DNA of 64,000 nucleotides from Caenimonas koreensis DSM 17982. GTDB lineage: Bacteria; Pseudomonadota; Gammaproteobacteria; Burkholderiales; Burkholderiaceae_C. Both the position numbers and the translations under genes were made by a program. The stretch lies in assembly GCF_009646335.1 (NCBI RefSeq), contig NZ_WJBU01000015.1:1-64000 (forward strand), read 5' to 3'. How positions within the stretch are numbered: position 1 is the stretch's first letter; every line of letters starts with the position of its first letter. This document shows positions 12,241 through 19,592 of this stretch, one piece after another. The notes below the pieces were generated by a model. The model had not been told where the DNA came from. It saw nothing but the letters and a program-made list of their open reading frames with translations, and made no database searches.

Positions 12241-12731
12241 CCGACTGGCTCCCGGAGTTGATCCACTTTCACGACCACGGGAAGGACTGGGCTACTTACG
12301 AAGCTGCTTTGTACGAGGCGTTTAAGGACGACTTTGTGCATGCGAAACCGGTGTATCGCGGCACGGCCCTGTCAATGAAGCGCATTCCGATCTCGAAGGG
12401 AAAGGAAGCGACGTTTTGGCACATCATTTCGGACGGGGCAGACGAGGCGAATCGTCTGATTAACTTCCGCCGATGCGAGCGCATTCGATGGGCGCGCGCC
12501 TTGGTCGAGAACTCCGAGAAGCCAGAAGTAAAAATGTGGGTGGCGGAAAAGAGCCACGAGAACCGCATCCATCTATGGCTTGAAGAAGACGACTTTGTGG
12601 TCGTGATCGCCGACCGTGGGACATACCTGCTCTTTTGGACTGCTTATCACGTGGACCGCGACCACCAGCGCAGGAAATTGCTTCGCGAGTACACCGAATA
12701 CCAGGCAAAGCAAAAAAAGCAGGCCCCCTGA
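12237..12731 (+). CDS. DUF3800-partner protein, possible PBECR-like (barnase/EndoU/RelE-type) RNase
   Basis: The GTG start overlaps the DUF3800 stop and gives 164 residues; an in-frame GTG at 12213 would add eight. A core block (YRGTALSMKRIPISKGKE, then FWHIISDG, RRCERIRWAR, VKMWV) and a following strand-rich part (IHLWLEEDDFVVVIADRGTYLLFWTAYHV) resemble small proteins paired with DUF3800 in other mobile loci. They also recall the compact phage barnase-EndoU-colicin-RelE-like RNases. His, Arg and Trp in FWH and RRxxRIRW are candidate active-site residues. The operon pairing is seen in the sequence. The nuclease assignment is my inference and only tentative. Confidence 0.65.
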   Translation: MTDWLPELIHFHDHGKDWATYEAALYEAFKDDFVHAKPVYRGTALSMKRIPISKGKEATFWHIISDGADEANRLINFRRCERIRWARALVENSEKPEVKMWVAEKSHENRIHLWLEEDDFVVVIADRGTYLLFWTAYHVDRDHQRRKLLREYTEYQAKQKKQAP

Positions 12732-12738
12732 AAAGGCT

Positions 12739-12759
12739 GAAGCCGCACGGGGCGGCTTC
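12739..12759 (+). terminator. Hairpin terminator after the DUF3800 cassette
   Basis: A perfect 8-bp GC-rich stem (GAAGCCGC / GCGGCTTC) with a 5-nt loop lies 7 nt after the stop of the preceding gene. No clear T-run follows, so termination may be partial or aided by other factors. Confidence 0.6.
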
Positions 12760-13190
12760 GTAACTCCTTCTACACATGGTAGATGAGCTGTCTGAATTAT
12801 GTAGGAGAGAGTCTAAGTATTCAAGTTGTATTTGACAAAACCTTCAAAAAGGCCTTGGAATCACAAAAAAGCCCTAGATGAGTTACCTAACTCGTTGATT
12901 CATATGGACTTTAGCAGCTCAAAACATCTAAAAACTACTTATCTGAGCGCATTTTATGTGGGCAAAGAGCTGAGTTTGAACGTCTTAAATGACGGTGGTT
13001 ATCCGCATTTCCACTGTTTGCGCATACAGCTTTTATGTAAATCACGAAGCCGTAGTGGTTCATTCTGGGGCTGAATTTGTAACAGGCGAACTGAGACACC
13101 ACCCAGATATTGCGGATCGCCGGCATGAAATGCACCGAGAAATACGTGATGTTGCTCAAGTCCTCACCAGCGCAGGTGCACAGTCCCACC
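12760..13190. other. AT-rich stretch without a recognisable gene
   Basis: About 430 bp between the DUF3800 cassette and the end of fliA. The left 250 bp is strikingly AT-rich compared with both neighbours. Short open frames exist on both strands, but none has a convincing ribosome-binding site, family motif or codon bias. The right part (13030-13190) returns to normal composition and may be a scar of the flanking chromosome or of a decayed gene. I see no repeats, attachment site or RNA gene here. Confidence 0.5.
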
Positions 13191-13940
13191 TCACGCCGAC
13201 ACATCCATTCCCAGATGTTCGTGCAGCGACTCCTTCAGCCGCATGAGTCCCTGCCGGTGCAACTGTGAAATCCGGCTGCGGCTCAAGCCCATCAGGTTTG
13301 CAACTTCTTCAAAACCCATCGCCTGGAAGTAGTGAGCCTGGATCACACGGCACTCACCGGCTGGCAGTGTCTGCACCAGTTCCACGATGCGTTCGCGCAG
13401 TTGCCGCAGCTCCATGCTGCAGTAGGCCGGCATCACGATTGCCTCTTGCGGTGGCTGCACCATGCCCGTGCCGTCGAGCAACCAGGCAATTGCAAAGCCA
13501 ATGCCTACTTCGGCCACATAGGCCAGCGCCTGCTCGGGGGTGCGACGGCGCGTGGCAGTTTTGCGCGCACCTTGCGAGTCGTCCGCGCCGCGAAGCGACG
13601 CGCGCCGCTGTGCTAGCAGCCTGCGCCGCGCCGCAAGCTGCTCATGCTTTTCATTGGCGCGCTGCAGGCCGTCAAGAATGGCGCCGTGCATGTACCGGGC
13701 CGCATACGTCTTGAACATGACGCCGACAGCGGGGTCGAACCTCTCCAGCGCTTCGATCAGCGCAAGCGAAGCCATCTGCCGGTAGTCTTCAAACGGCACG
13801 TCGTTGTCGATGCGCTTGCCGAAGTACGCCGCCGCCACCACCTTCGCATAAGGCAGGTGCATTGCCAGCAGCGCCTCGCGTGCGGCGCTGTCGCCGTGCT
13901 CGCGAAACTGGCGCCAGAGTGCAGACTCGCTCGGCTCCAC
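13191..13940 (-). CDS. fliA: RNA polymerase sigma factor FliA (sigma-28)
   Basis: This 249-residue sigma-70-family protein has region 2 features (YRQMASLALIEALERFDPAVGVMFKTYAARYMHGAILDGLQR, about residues 52-94). Its C-terminal region 4 helix-turn-helix (FEEVANLMGLSRSRISQLHRQGL) is typical of FliA. FliA directs late flagellar genes such as flagellin, motors and chemotaxis, none of which lie in this window. The gene starts 8 nt after the fliP stop and is the last gene of the 20-kb operon. Its promoter targets must therefore lie elsewhere. No anti-sigma factor flgM gene is adjacent. Confidence 0.9.
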   Translation of the reverse strand: MEPSESALWRQFREHGDSAAREALLAMHLPYAKVVAAAYFGKRIDNDVPFEDYRQMASLALIEALERFDPAVGVMFKTYAARYMHGAILDGLQRANEKHEQLAARRRLLAQRRASLRGADDSQGARKTATRRRTPEQALAYVAEVGIGFAIAWLLDGTGMVQPPQEAIVMPAYCSMELRQLRERIVELVQTLPAGECRVIQAHYFQAMGFEEVANLMGLSRSRISQLHRQGLMRLKESLHEHLGMDVSA

Positions 13941-13948
13941 GCTGCCCG

Positions 13949-14662
13949 CTAGTGGAACGAGCCGACAAGCGCCTTCAGGATCAGGGCCCAGCCGTCCACC
14001 AGGATGAACATCAAAATCTTCAGCGGCAGGGCCACCGTCGTCGGCGGCATCATCATCATGCCCAGCGCCATCAGCACGCTCGACACAATCAGGTCGATCA
14101 ACAGGAACGGCAGGAACACCACAAAGCCGATCTGGAATGCAGCGCGCAGCTCCGACAGCATGAACGCCGGAATGAGCTGCACGTTGCCCACGTCGGCCAT
14201 GCTCTCGGGCCGCTTGGCCTTTGACAGCTCCACCATCAGCGCCAGATCCTGTTCGCGCGTTTGCCGCACCATGAATTCACGCAGCGGCGTGCTGCCCTTC
14301 TGGTACGCCGCTTCGATGCTCAGGTTGCCCGACATGAAGGGCTGCACCGTTTCGTCGTTCAGTGTCTGCAGCACGGGCGACATCGTGAACAGCGTGAGGA
14401 ACAGGGCCAGGCCAATGATCACGGTGTTGGGCGGTGTCTCCGGCATGCCGATGGCGTGGCGCAGCATCGACAGCACGATCACGATGCGCATGAACGCCGT
14501 CAGGCACACGAGCAACGCGGGCAGGACGGCGAGCGCCGTGAGCCCCACCACCACTCGCACAGCCTGCGATGTTTCAGGGGTGGCCTGCGCGAAGGCAGGC
14601 GCGGCCATGAATGACATCGCGGCGATGGCCGCTGGCGCCATGAATCGAAGTGGGCGCTTCAT
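13949..14662 (-). CDS. fliP: Flagellar export gate protein FliP
   Basis: Inner-membrane core of the flagellar type III export gate, assembling with FliQ and FliR. The 237-residue protein has a signal peptide (MKRPLRFMAPAAIAAMSFMAAPAFAQ) and the hydrophobic helix TALAVLPALLVCLTAFMRIVIVLSML. The FliP signatures GMPETPPNTVIIGLALFLTLF and LIPAFMLSELRAAFQIGF follow. It overlaps fliO by 4 nt, giving tight translational coupling. Confidence 0.96.
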   Translation of the reverse strand: MKRPLRFMAPAAIAAMSFMAAPAFAQATPETSQAVRVVVGLTALAVLPALLVCLTAFMRIVIVLSMLRHAIGMPETPPNTVIIGLALFLTLFTMSPVLQTLNDETVQPFMSGNLSIEAAYQKGSTPLREFMVRQTREQDLALMVELSKAKRPESMADVGNVQLIPAFMLSELRAAFQIGFVVFLPFLLIDLIVSSVLMALGMMMMPPTTVALPLKILMFILVDGWALILKALVGSFH

Positions 14663-15138
14663 CGCGCTGCCCTCGCTTCACCGGCCAGGGCGCCGGCTTC
14701 GCACGGCCTGCGCGCGAGCAACGTGAGCGAACCCGATGCATTGCCCACCAGCAGTTCTTCATTGCCCCACTTCAGCGTGTACACGGTGACATTGCTGGCA
14801 AGCGCGGTGCGGCCCGTGACTGCAGGCGCAGCAACGCCCGCAAGCTTGGCCGGTGTTGCATGGCGCTTGCCGCGCGCGACGATCAGCACCACGACCGCGA
14901 AGCCACCCAGCAGCACAGCAAGCCAGCCAAATGCCTGCAGCCCGCTTGTGTCTTCTGCTGTGTCGCGGCGCAGTGGCAGGCCGGGAAACTGGGGCGCGTT
15001 CGGCATCGCTGCCGAAGAAGCCGCACGCGGTGCGACTGTGCTTGTTGCTTGCGATCGCGCTGGGCCATGCGCGCATAACGCCAGGAACATCGCGCTCGCT
15101 GCGGCCGCGCGCCGCCAGTGCGGATAGGCGCTTGTCAT
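14659..15138 (-). CDS. fliO: Flagellar biosynthesis protein FliO
   Basis: A 159-residue protein between fliN and fliP, the canonical fliO position. It has an N-terminal hydrophobic signal segment, a low-complexity Ala-rich stretch and one strong transmembrane helix (LQAFGWLAVLLGGFAVVVLIVA, about residues 67-89). A small cytoplasmic beta domain follows (VTVYTLKWGNEELLVG). FliO helps FliP assemble. Sequence conservation of FliO is generally low, so position carries much of the call. Confidence 0.82.
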   Translation of the reverse strand: MTSAYPHWRRAAAASAMFLALCAHGPARSQATSTVAPRAASSAAMPNAPQFPGLPLRRDTAEDTSGLQAFGWLAVLLGGFAVVVLIVARGKRHATPAKLAGVAAPAVTGRTALASNVTVYTLKWGNEELLVGNASGSLTLLARRPCEAGALAGEARAAR

Positions 15139-15139
15139 G

Positions 15140-15502
15140 TCACTTCATCCCTAGCGGCGCGGGCAACTCGGTGATGCGCAGCGCAAAGCGGCCATCGACA
15201 GCGACGAGCTGGCCGCGCGCGACTACTTTGCCTTCCAGCGTCAGGTCCACCGGCTGCTCGACAGTCCGGTCGAGCACCAGCACCTGGTGTTCAGTGGCCG
15301 CGAGCAGGTCGCCCACGGTCATTTGCACTTCGCCCACGCACACCTGAAGTGTCGTGCGCACTGCAAGTAGCGGGTTGCCCTCCAGGACGAGTGGCGCGGG
15401 CGAGGCGCCGTGGCCCTCTGTGTTGCGCGCACGAGCGCCCAGGTCGCCCTGCAGTTCGCCAAGGCCGATCACTTGCGCTGTGGGTTGTGTGTAGGTGGTC
15501 AT
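15140..15502 (-). CDS. fliN: Flagellar switch/C-ring protein FliN (SpoA domain)
   Basis: A 120-residue protein ending in a SpoA/FliN domain (LAVRTTLQVCVGEVQMTVGDLLA through GQLVAVDGRFALRITEL, about residues 46-115). FliN forms the base of the C-ring and docks FliH-FliI export complexes. It overlaps the FliM-like gene by 4 nt. The N-terminal 40 residues are poorly conserved linker, as in other FliN proteins. Confidence 0.9.
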   Translation of the reverse strand: MTTYTQPTAQVIGLGELQGDLGARARNTEGHGASPAPLVLEGNPLLAVRTTLQVCVGEVQMTVGDLLAATEHQVLVLDRTVEQPVDLTLEGKVVARGQLVAVDGRFALRITELPAPLGMK

Positions 15503-16332
15503 GATGTGGAGGAGTCAATGGAATGAGCGCGTTCGGACTGCAGCAGCTCGACGGCTTTGTGCCCGCTGCGCTGGCCCAGAAATGCGTCGCAAAGAATCTC
15601 GCCGTGCGCGCTCAGGCGCATCGGCGTGTCCAGGCGATGTGTGAGCGACAGGACGTCGCCTGGCGCAAGTTGCGCGAGCGTGCCCAGGTCGATCTCGCAT
15701 GCGTCGAGTTCGACGCGCACGGTGATGAAGTGGTGCGCAATCGCATCACTGATGGGGGTCGTGGGCTCGACCGGCCCGGGTGCAATGGGGCGCTGCAAAG
15801 GCGCCGCGAGCCCGAGCGTGTCCTCCACGCAGCCCGCGTTCAACAAGATCGGCAGGCGCGCGTTCGCCAGCGGCAGCATGATCACCACGCAGCCAGACCA
15901 CGGACGCAGGCAAGCTGCATCGACGAAAAGCGGATGGTCTGTTGGCGCGTCGAGAGCGAACTGCGAGCGCAGCCTGGCAAGCAGGTCTTCCATCGCACGT
16001 GCGGCGACGCTTTGTGCGATCGATGGCGGCGTTGCTGGCTTAACGTTTGCGTCGTAGTCGTCGAAGAGCGCACGGCCCACGCATTCGGTCGCCCGAGCGG
16101 GTGATGCGAGCCAGCCCGCGGCCTCATGCTGCGCGCCCATCGGTGTCCAGTTCCAGTCGCCCGCGTCGTCAACTTCATGCGCGAGGTGGGCCAGGGCGCG
16201 GGTGCGATGCGTGTCGCCCAGCCATTCGTCGCACCACGGCAGCCACGCAGCATCGGCGCGCGCTGCGAGGGCGTCGAGTTGCACGGCGGTCCACCACCGA
16301 AGCGGCGTTGCGGTTTGCGGCGTCGTGGTCAC
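15499..16332 (-). CDS. FliM-like protein with C-terminal SpoA domain but no FliM N-terminal motif
   Basis: It lies in the fliM slot between flgE and fliN, with 4-nt overlaps on both sides. The 277-residue protein is shorter than usual FliM (about 330). Its C-terminus (ISDAIAHHFITVRVELDACEIDLGTLAQLAPGDVLSLTHRLDTPMRL) is a SpoA domain. The N-terminus lacks the LSQxEIDALL motif that binds phosphorylated CheY. The middle only loosely recalls FliM or the SctQ proteins of injectisomes. It probably forms the C-ring together with FliN; response to CheY is unlikely. Hook and rod genes in the same operon argue against an injectisome. Confidence 0.75.
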   Translation of the reverse strand: MTTTPQTATPLRWWTAVQLDALAARADAAWLPWCDEWLGDTHRTRALAHLAHEVDDAGDWNWTPMGAQHEAAGWLASPARATECVGRALFDDYDANVKPATPPSIAQSVAARAMEDLLARLRSQFALDAPTDHPLFVDAACLRPWSGCVVIMLPLANARLPILLNAGCVEDTLGLAAPLQRPIAPGPVEPTTPISDAIAHHFITVRVELDACEIDLGTLAQLAPGDVLSLTHRLDTPMRLSAHGEILCDAFLGQRSGHKAVELLQSERAHSIDSSTS

Positions 16333-17501
16333 TTGCTGCTCATCTGGAAGAGCTGCTGCAGCATCTCGTTCGCGGTGGAAATGACTTGCGACGAAGCCTG
16401 GTAGCCGCGCTGCATGATCACCAGGTCGCTGAACTCCTGCGACAGATCAACGTTCGACAACTCGACCATGCCTGAGCGCACGGCGCCAAAGCCGTTGGTG
16501 CCGGCCGTGCCGATGTGCCAGGCCAGGTTGTTGGTGGCGTCGAACTGGTTGTTGCCGTTGGAGCTGACGGCGTCGAGGCTGTCGAAGCGGCCGAGCAACA
16601 GGCGCACGCCCTTGACGGTCTGGCCGTTCGAATAGCTCATGACCATCGTGCCCGTATCGTCGAAGCTCACGCCGGTGAGGCTGCCTGCGCCCCAGCCGTC
16701 TTGCGATGTGAAGACCAGCTGCGAGTCAGTGCCCGCACCGAACGAGTACACGTCCTTGCTGAAGTCGAGCTTGAGCGGCAGGCTCGGGTAGCCTGCCCGG
16801 CTGTAGGTCATGTTGACGGTCGCGGTACCCGGCGTCGGTGCGCCCGCGCTGAACACCAGCGTGCCCGTACCCACCGACGTGGCGCCGTCCTTGAGCTCTA
16901 CCGACCAGGTGCCGGGTGTGGTCGTGCTTTGGGTGAGCACCAGCGTCATCGTGTGTTCGATGCCGAGTGTGTCCACCACCTTCACATTCTGGACTGTGTG
17001 GTCGGTATCGGTGCTCGACAGGTTGCCCGCGAAATTCAGCGTGGTCGTTGCCTTGCCGGCGATCATCTGGTGGCCCGCGATGGTGATCTCGCCCGGCGCA
17101 CCCGAGGGGTCCTGCCCCATCACCTTGCTGCCGTCGACACGGCTGACCATCACGCCGTCGCTGTTGAATGTGAACTGGCCCGCGCGCGTGTAGTGCAGTG
17201 CTCCGCCCGTGTCGCGCACGGTGAACAGCCCTTGCCCGTCCACTGCGAGGTCCAGGTTGTTGCCGGTCTGGCGCAACTCGCCTTGCTCGAAGTTGAGCAT
17301 GGTGCCGGCGGTGTTCAGGCCGTAGCCCACCTGCATCGTCTTCGAGCCGTTCGCGCTGTTCGAATAGAACATGTCGGCGAACTGCAGCGTCGAGCTCTTG
17401 AAGCCGGGCGTATTCAGGTTGGCGGTGTTGTTGGCGATGACGCGCAGGCCTTGCGAGAAGCCTTGCAGGCCCGTCATGCCGATGTAGATGGAGCTGAGCA
17501 T
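16329..17501 (-). CDS. flgE: Flagellar hook protein FlgE
   Basis: This 390-residue protein has the rod/hook N-terminal helix (SIYIGMTGLQGFSQGLRVIANNTANLNTPGFKS), the central FlgE/F/G beta domains, and the C-terminal helix ending FSDLVIMQRGYQASSQVISTANEMLQQLFQM. It polymerises into the hook outside the cell after export through the FlhA/FlhB gate. It lies 29 nt after flgD, its capping scaffold, and overlaps the FliM-like gene by 4 nt. Confidence 0.95.
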   Translation of the reverse strand: MLSSIYIGMTGLQGFSQGLRVIANNTANLNTPGFKSSTLQFADMFYSNSANGSKTMQVGYGLNTAGTMLNFEQGELRQTGNNLDLAVDGQGLFTVRDTGGALHYTRAGQFTFNSDGVMVSRVDGSKVMGQDPSGAPGEITIAGHQMIAGKATTTLNFAGNLSSTDTDHTVQNVKVVDTLGIEHTMTLVLTQSTTTPGTWSVELKDGATSVGTGTLVFSAGAPTPGTATVNMTYSRAGYPSLPLKLDFSKDVYSFGAGTDSQLVFTSQDGWGAGSLTGVSFDDTGTMVMSYSNGQTVKGVRLLLGRFDSLDAVSSNGNNQFDATNNLAWHIGTAGTNGFGAVRSGMVELSNVDLSQEFSDLVIMQRGYQASSQVISTANEMLQQLFQMSSK

Positions 17502-17530
17502 GTTGTCCTCTTGCGGTGTTGTGGGTGGTT

Positions 17531-17929
17531 TCAGCGGACGGCGATGACCTGGCCGAGGCTGATGTTGGGCAGGACATTGCCTGCCGTGGTCGTGATCGAC
17601 AGAAGCGGCGAGGCGCCACTGAGCGAAATTGCGGTGACGGCGCCGCTGAGCGTGGTGCCGCCGTCAGTTGTGATGTCGACGTTGCGCCCGAGCAGGCCGA
17701 TCGACTGCAGCGATGCCTGGTTGGCGACGAGCGTCGTCATCTTGTCGTTGAGCTCCTGCGTCTGTTGCAGCGAGGTGAACTGCGCCATCTGCGCCATGAA
17801 CTGCTGGTTGTCCATGGGCTTGAGCGGGTCCTGGTAGGTCAGCTGGGTGAGCAGCACCTTCAAAAAGTCTTCCATGCCCAGCGGCTTGGCCTGGGTGGAG
17901 GCGGTAGGGGAGACGGATGAAATGCTCAC
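17531..17929 (-). CDS. flgD: Hook-capping scaffold FlgD, minimal form
   Basis: The N-terminal FlgD signature is clear (MEDFLKVLLTQLTYQDPLKPMDNQQFMAQMAQFTSLQQ). With only 132 residues it lacks the Ig-like insertion of typical FlgD proteins (about 220). It keeps what looks like a bare Tudor-type end (LLGRNVDI through SLGQVIAVR). FlgD caps the growing hook. It overlaps fliK by 4 nt and precedes flgE. Confidence 0.92.
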   Translation of the reverse strand: MSISSVSPTASTQAKPLGMEDFLKVLLTQLTYQDPLKPMDNQQFMAQMAQFTSLQQTQELNDKMTTLVANQASLQSIGLLGRNVDITTDGGTTLSGAVTAISLSGASPLLSITTTAGNVLPNISLGQVIAVR

Positions 17930-19125
17930 GAGCGAGTCCTTTGAACGGTGGGGGGAGAAGGCAGGTCAGGTGCAGGTGCGCCTGCGAGTGCGTGGCCACG
18001 CAGGTCTTTCCCATTGCAGGCGAGCGACAGCATCTTCAAGCCCTGCGCATTGACCCACCGCTGCAGTTGCGCCGCGATGGCGTCGAGGTGCGGCAGCATG
18101 TCGGCGTGCATGCCGAGCCACAGGCGAATGCCGTCGGCAGACCAGTCGGCATGCAGGCGGATTGGTGTGGGCGCGGCCCTGGTGCCTGAGGCTCGCGATG
18201 GTTCGGGCTCGGCGGCGTCGCTGGGTGCGTCGACTGATGCCTGCTGCGGCGACCGCGATAGGAGTTGTGTCTGCGCTTGCGCCTGGGGCTGTGCCTGCGG
18301 TTGGGCGGGTAGGGCAGCGGCGATGGGCTGGGCAGACGCAAGCGGTTCGGCAGCGGCAAGCGGCGCCGCAGACGATGGAGCCATCGCTTGCGGTGCAGCC
18401 GATTCGCTGACTGGCATGGCCGCCATGTTGGTTGAGGCCGCGGTCGCGCTTGTTGCGGCTACCGCGGCCGTCGTGCTTGCCAATGCCATCGATGAGTGAG
18501 TCGCAATCTCGGGCTGTGCAGGCGCGCTTGCTCGCCCGCTCGCTTGTCCGTTCTCCGAAACGAGCTGGATTGCGCCGGCCATGTCTTCGAATGAAGGACG
18601 CCCTACGCTGGCGACGACCGGCCCGAATGACCGTAGTTCATCGGCCATCTTCTGTGTACCCACGAGCGCCGCCCGAAAGTGGATGTCGCCTGTCTGTGTG
18701 ATCGTTGCAGTCGGCCTTGGCGCAGGGCTTTCCTGCAACGACTGATGAGCAGGCGCTGCGAGGCCATATGCGTCATGGCGGGGCGTTGCGGATGCATGCG
18801 CTGCCGGTGCATCGGCGCGCGCAGTTGGCGTATCGCTGCGCCGCTGCGCGTGGTGAGCGGCTTGCTTCACGATCGAGCTCGGTGATGCAATGCTCGCCGG
18901 CGCTGCGCTGGCTTTGGGTGCCTCTGGCGCGGCAGTCGGCGCAAAGGGCTGGTAGCCGATCACGCCGTGCGCGAACCACAGCGCCATCTGCGCTTGCTCC
19001 ATCTCGCGCTGCCAGCTCGCTGCATGGCGCTGGTCGCCGCTGGCCGCTGCTGTTGGTGCCGCTGCAGCAGGCAGGGCGGGCCGCAAGCCCGCAGCGGCTT
19101 GTGGATTGATAGGCGGGCTACTCAT
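17926..19125 (-). CDS. fliK: FliK-like hook-length control protein
   Basis: A 399-residue protein very rich in Ala, Pro, Gln and Ser for its first 310 residues, as expected of the flexible molecular ruler in FliK. A short globular C-terminus follows (RLHADWSADGIRLWLGMHADMLPHLDAIAAQLQRWV). It lies between fliJ and flgD with 4-nt overlaps on both sides, the usual fliK place. The C-terminal substrate-switch domain is only weakly like canonical FliK. The call therefore rests on position and composition. Confidence 0.72.
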   Translation of the reverse strand: MSSPPINPQAAAGLRPALPAAAAPTAAASGDQRHAASWQREMEQAQMALWFAHGVIGYQPFAPTAAPEAPKASAAPASIASPSSIVKQAAHHAQRRSDTPTARADAPAAHASATPRHDAYGLAAPAHQSLQESPAPRPTATITQTGDIHFRAALVGTQKMADELRSFGPVVASVGRPSFEDMAGAIQLVSENGQASGRASAPAQPEIATHSSMALASTTAAVAATSATAASTNMAAMPVSESAAPQAMAPSSAAPLAAAEPLASAQPIAAALPAQPQAQPQAQAQTQLLSRSPQQASVDAPSDAAEPEPSRASGTRAAPTPIRLHADWSADGIRLWLGMHADMLPHLDAIAAQLQRWVNAQGLKMLSLACNGKDLRGHALAGAPAPDLPSPPTVQRTRS

Positions 19126-19592
19126 GGTGGCGATCTCCTGGGTGTGACTGGGTTGCGTGTGAGCCAGTCGTCATCGGCTCGCACGCTGTCCTTGCGTTGT
19201 TGTTCCTGTATGAAGTGGCCAAGGGCCTCGTCGCGGTGGCGTTGCAGTGATTCGAGCCGCGCCTGCCGCTTCACGCTTTCAGCGCGTGCCGCGCTCTCGT
19301 GTTGTTCAAGCTCGGCGATGCGCAGGCGCGCTGCGGCCTGTTCACTGTGGACGCGCGCAAGAAAGTGCAGTGCACGCGTTTGCAGCGAAGGATCGACTCG
19401 CGTGCGCCACGCGTTGCCCGCATGAGCGGCTTGTTCGCGCGCGCGCTGTTCCAGTGCCGTGAGCGTGTGGCGTGCAGCGCCCAGCTGCGTGCAAAGCCCC
19501 GCCAGCTTCGCCAGCGCTTCGTCCAGCTGCCACTGCGCGCGTTGCCGCACGGGAGCCAGCGTGTCGTTGAAGCCGCGTGGGTCTGCCATCAC
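19122..19592 (-). CDS. fliJ: Flagellar export protein FliJ
   Basis: A 156-residue, almost entirely helical, charged protein predicted to form a two-stranded coiled coil (DEALAKLAGLCTQLGAARHTLTALEQRAREQ and later AAARLRIAELEQHESAARAE). FliJ is the central stalk of the FliI ATPase ring. It overlaps fliI and fliK by 4 nt each. Identity follows from fold and position. Confidence 0.85.
   Translation of the reverse strand: MMADPRGFNDTLAPVRQRAQWQLDEALAKLAGLCTQLGAARHTLTALEQRAREQAAHAGNAWRTRVDPSLQTRALHFLARVHSEQAAARLRIAELEQHESAARAESVKRQARLESLQRHRDEALGHFIQEQQRKDSVRADDDWLTRNPVTPRRSPP

Noticed and set aside
12826-13074. Short plus-strand open frame (82 codons) in the AT-rich gap
   Set aside because: No ribosome-binding site, no family motif, and residue composition typical of random AT-rich DNA.
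12935-13204. Minus-strand open frame of 89 codons running into the fliA end
   Set aside because: It overlaps fliA's 3' end in another frame and has no recognisable motif.
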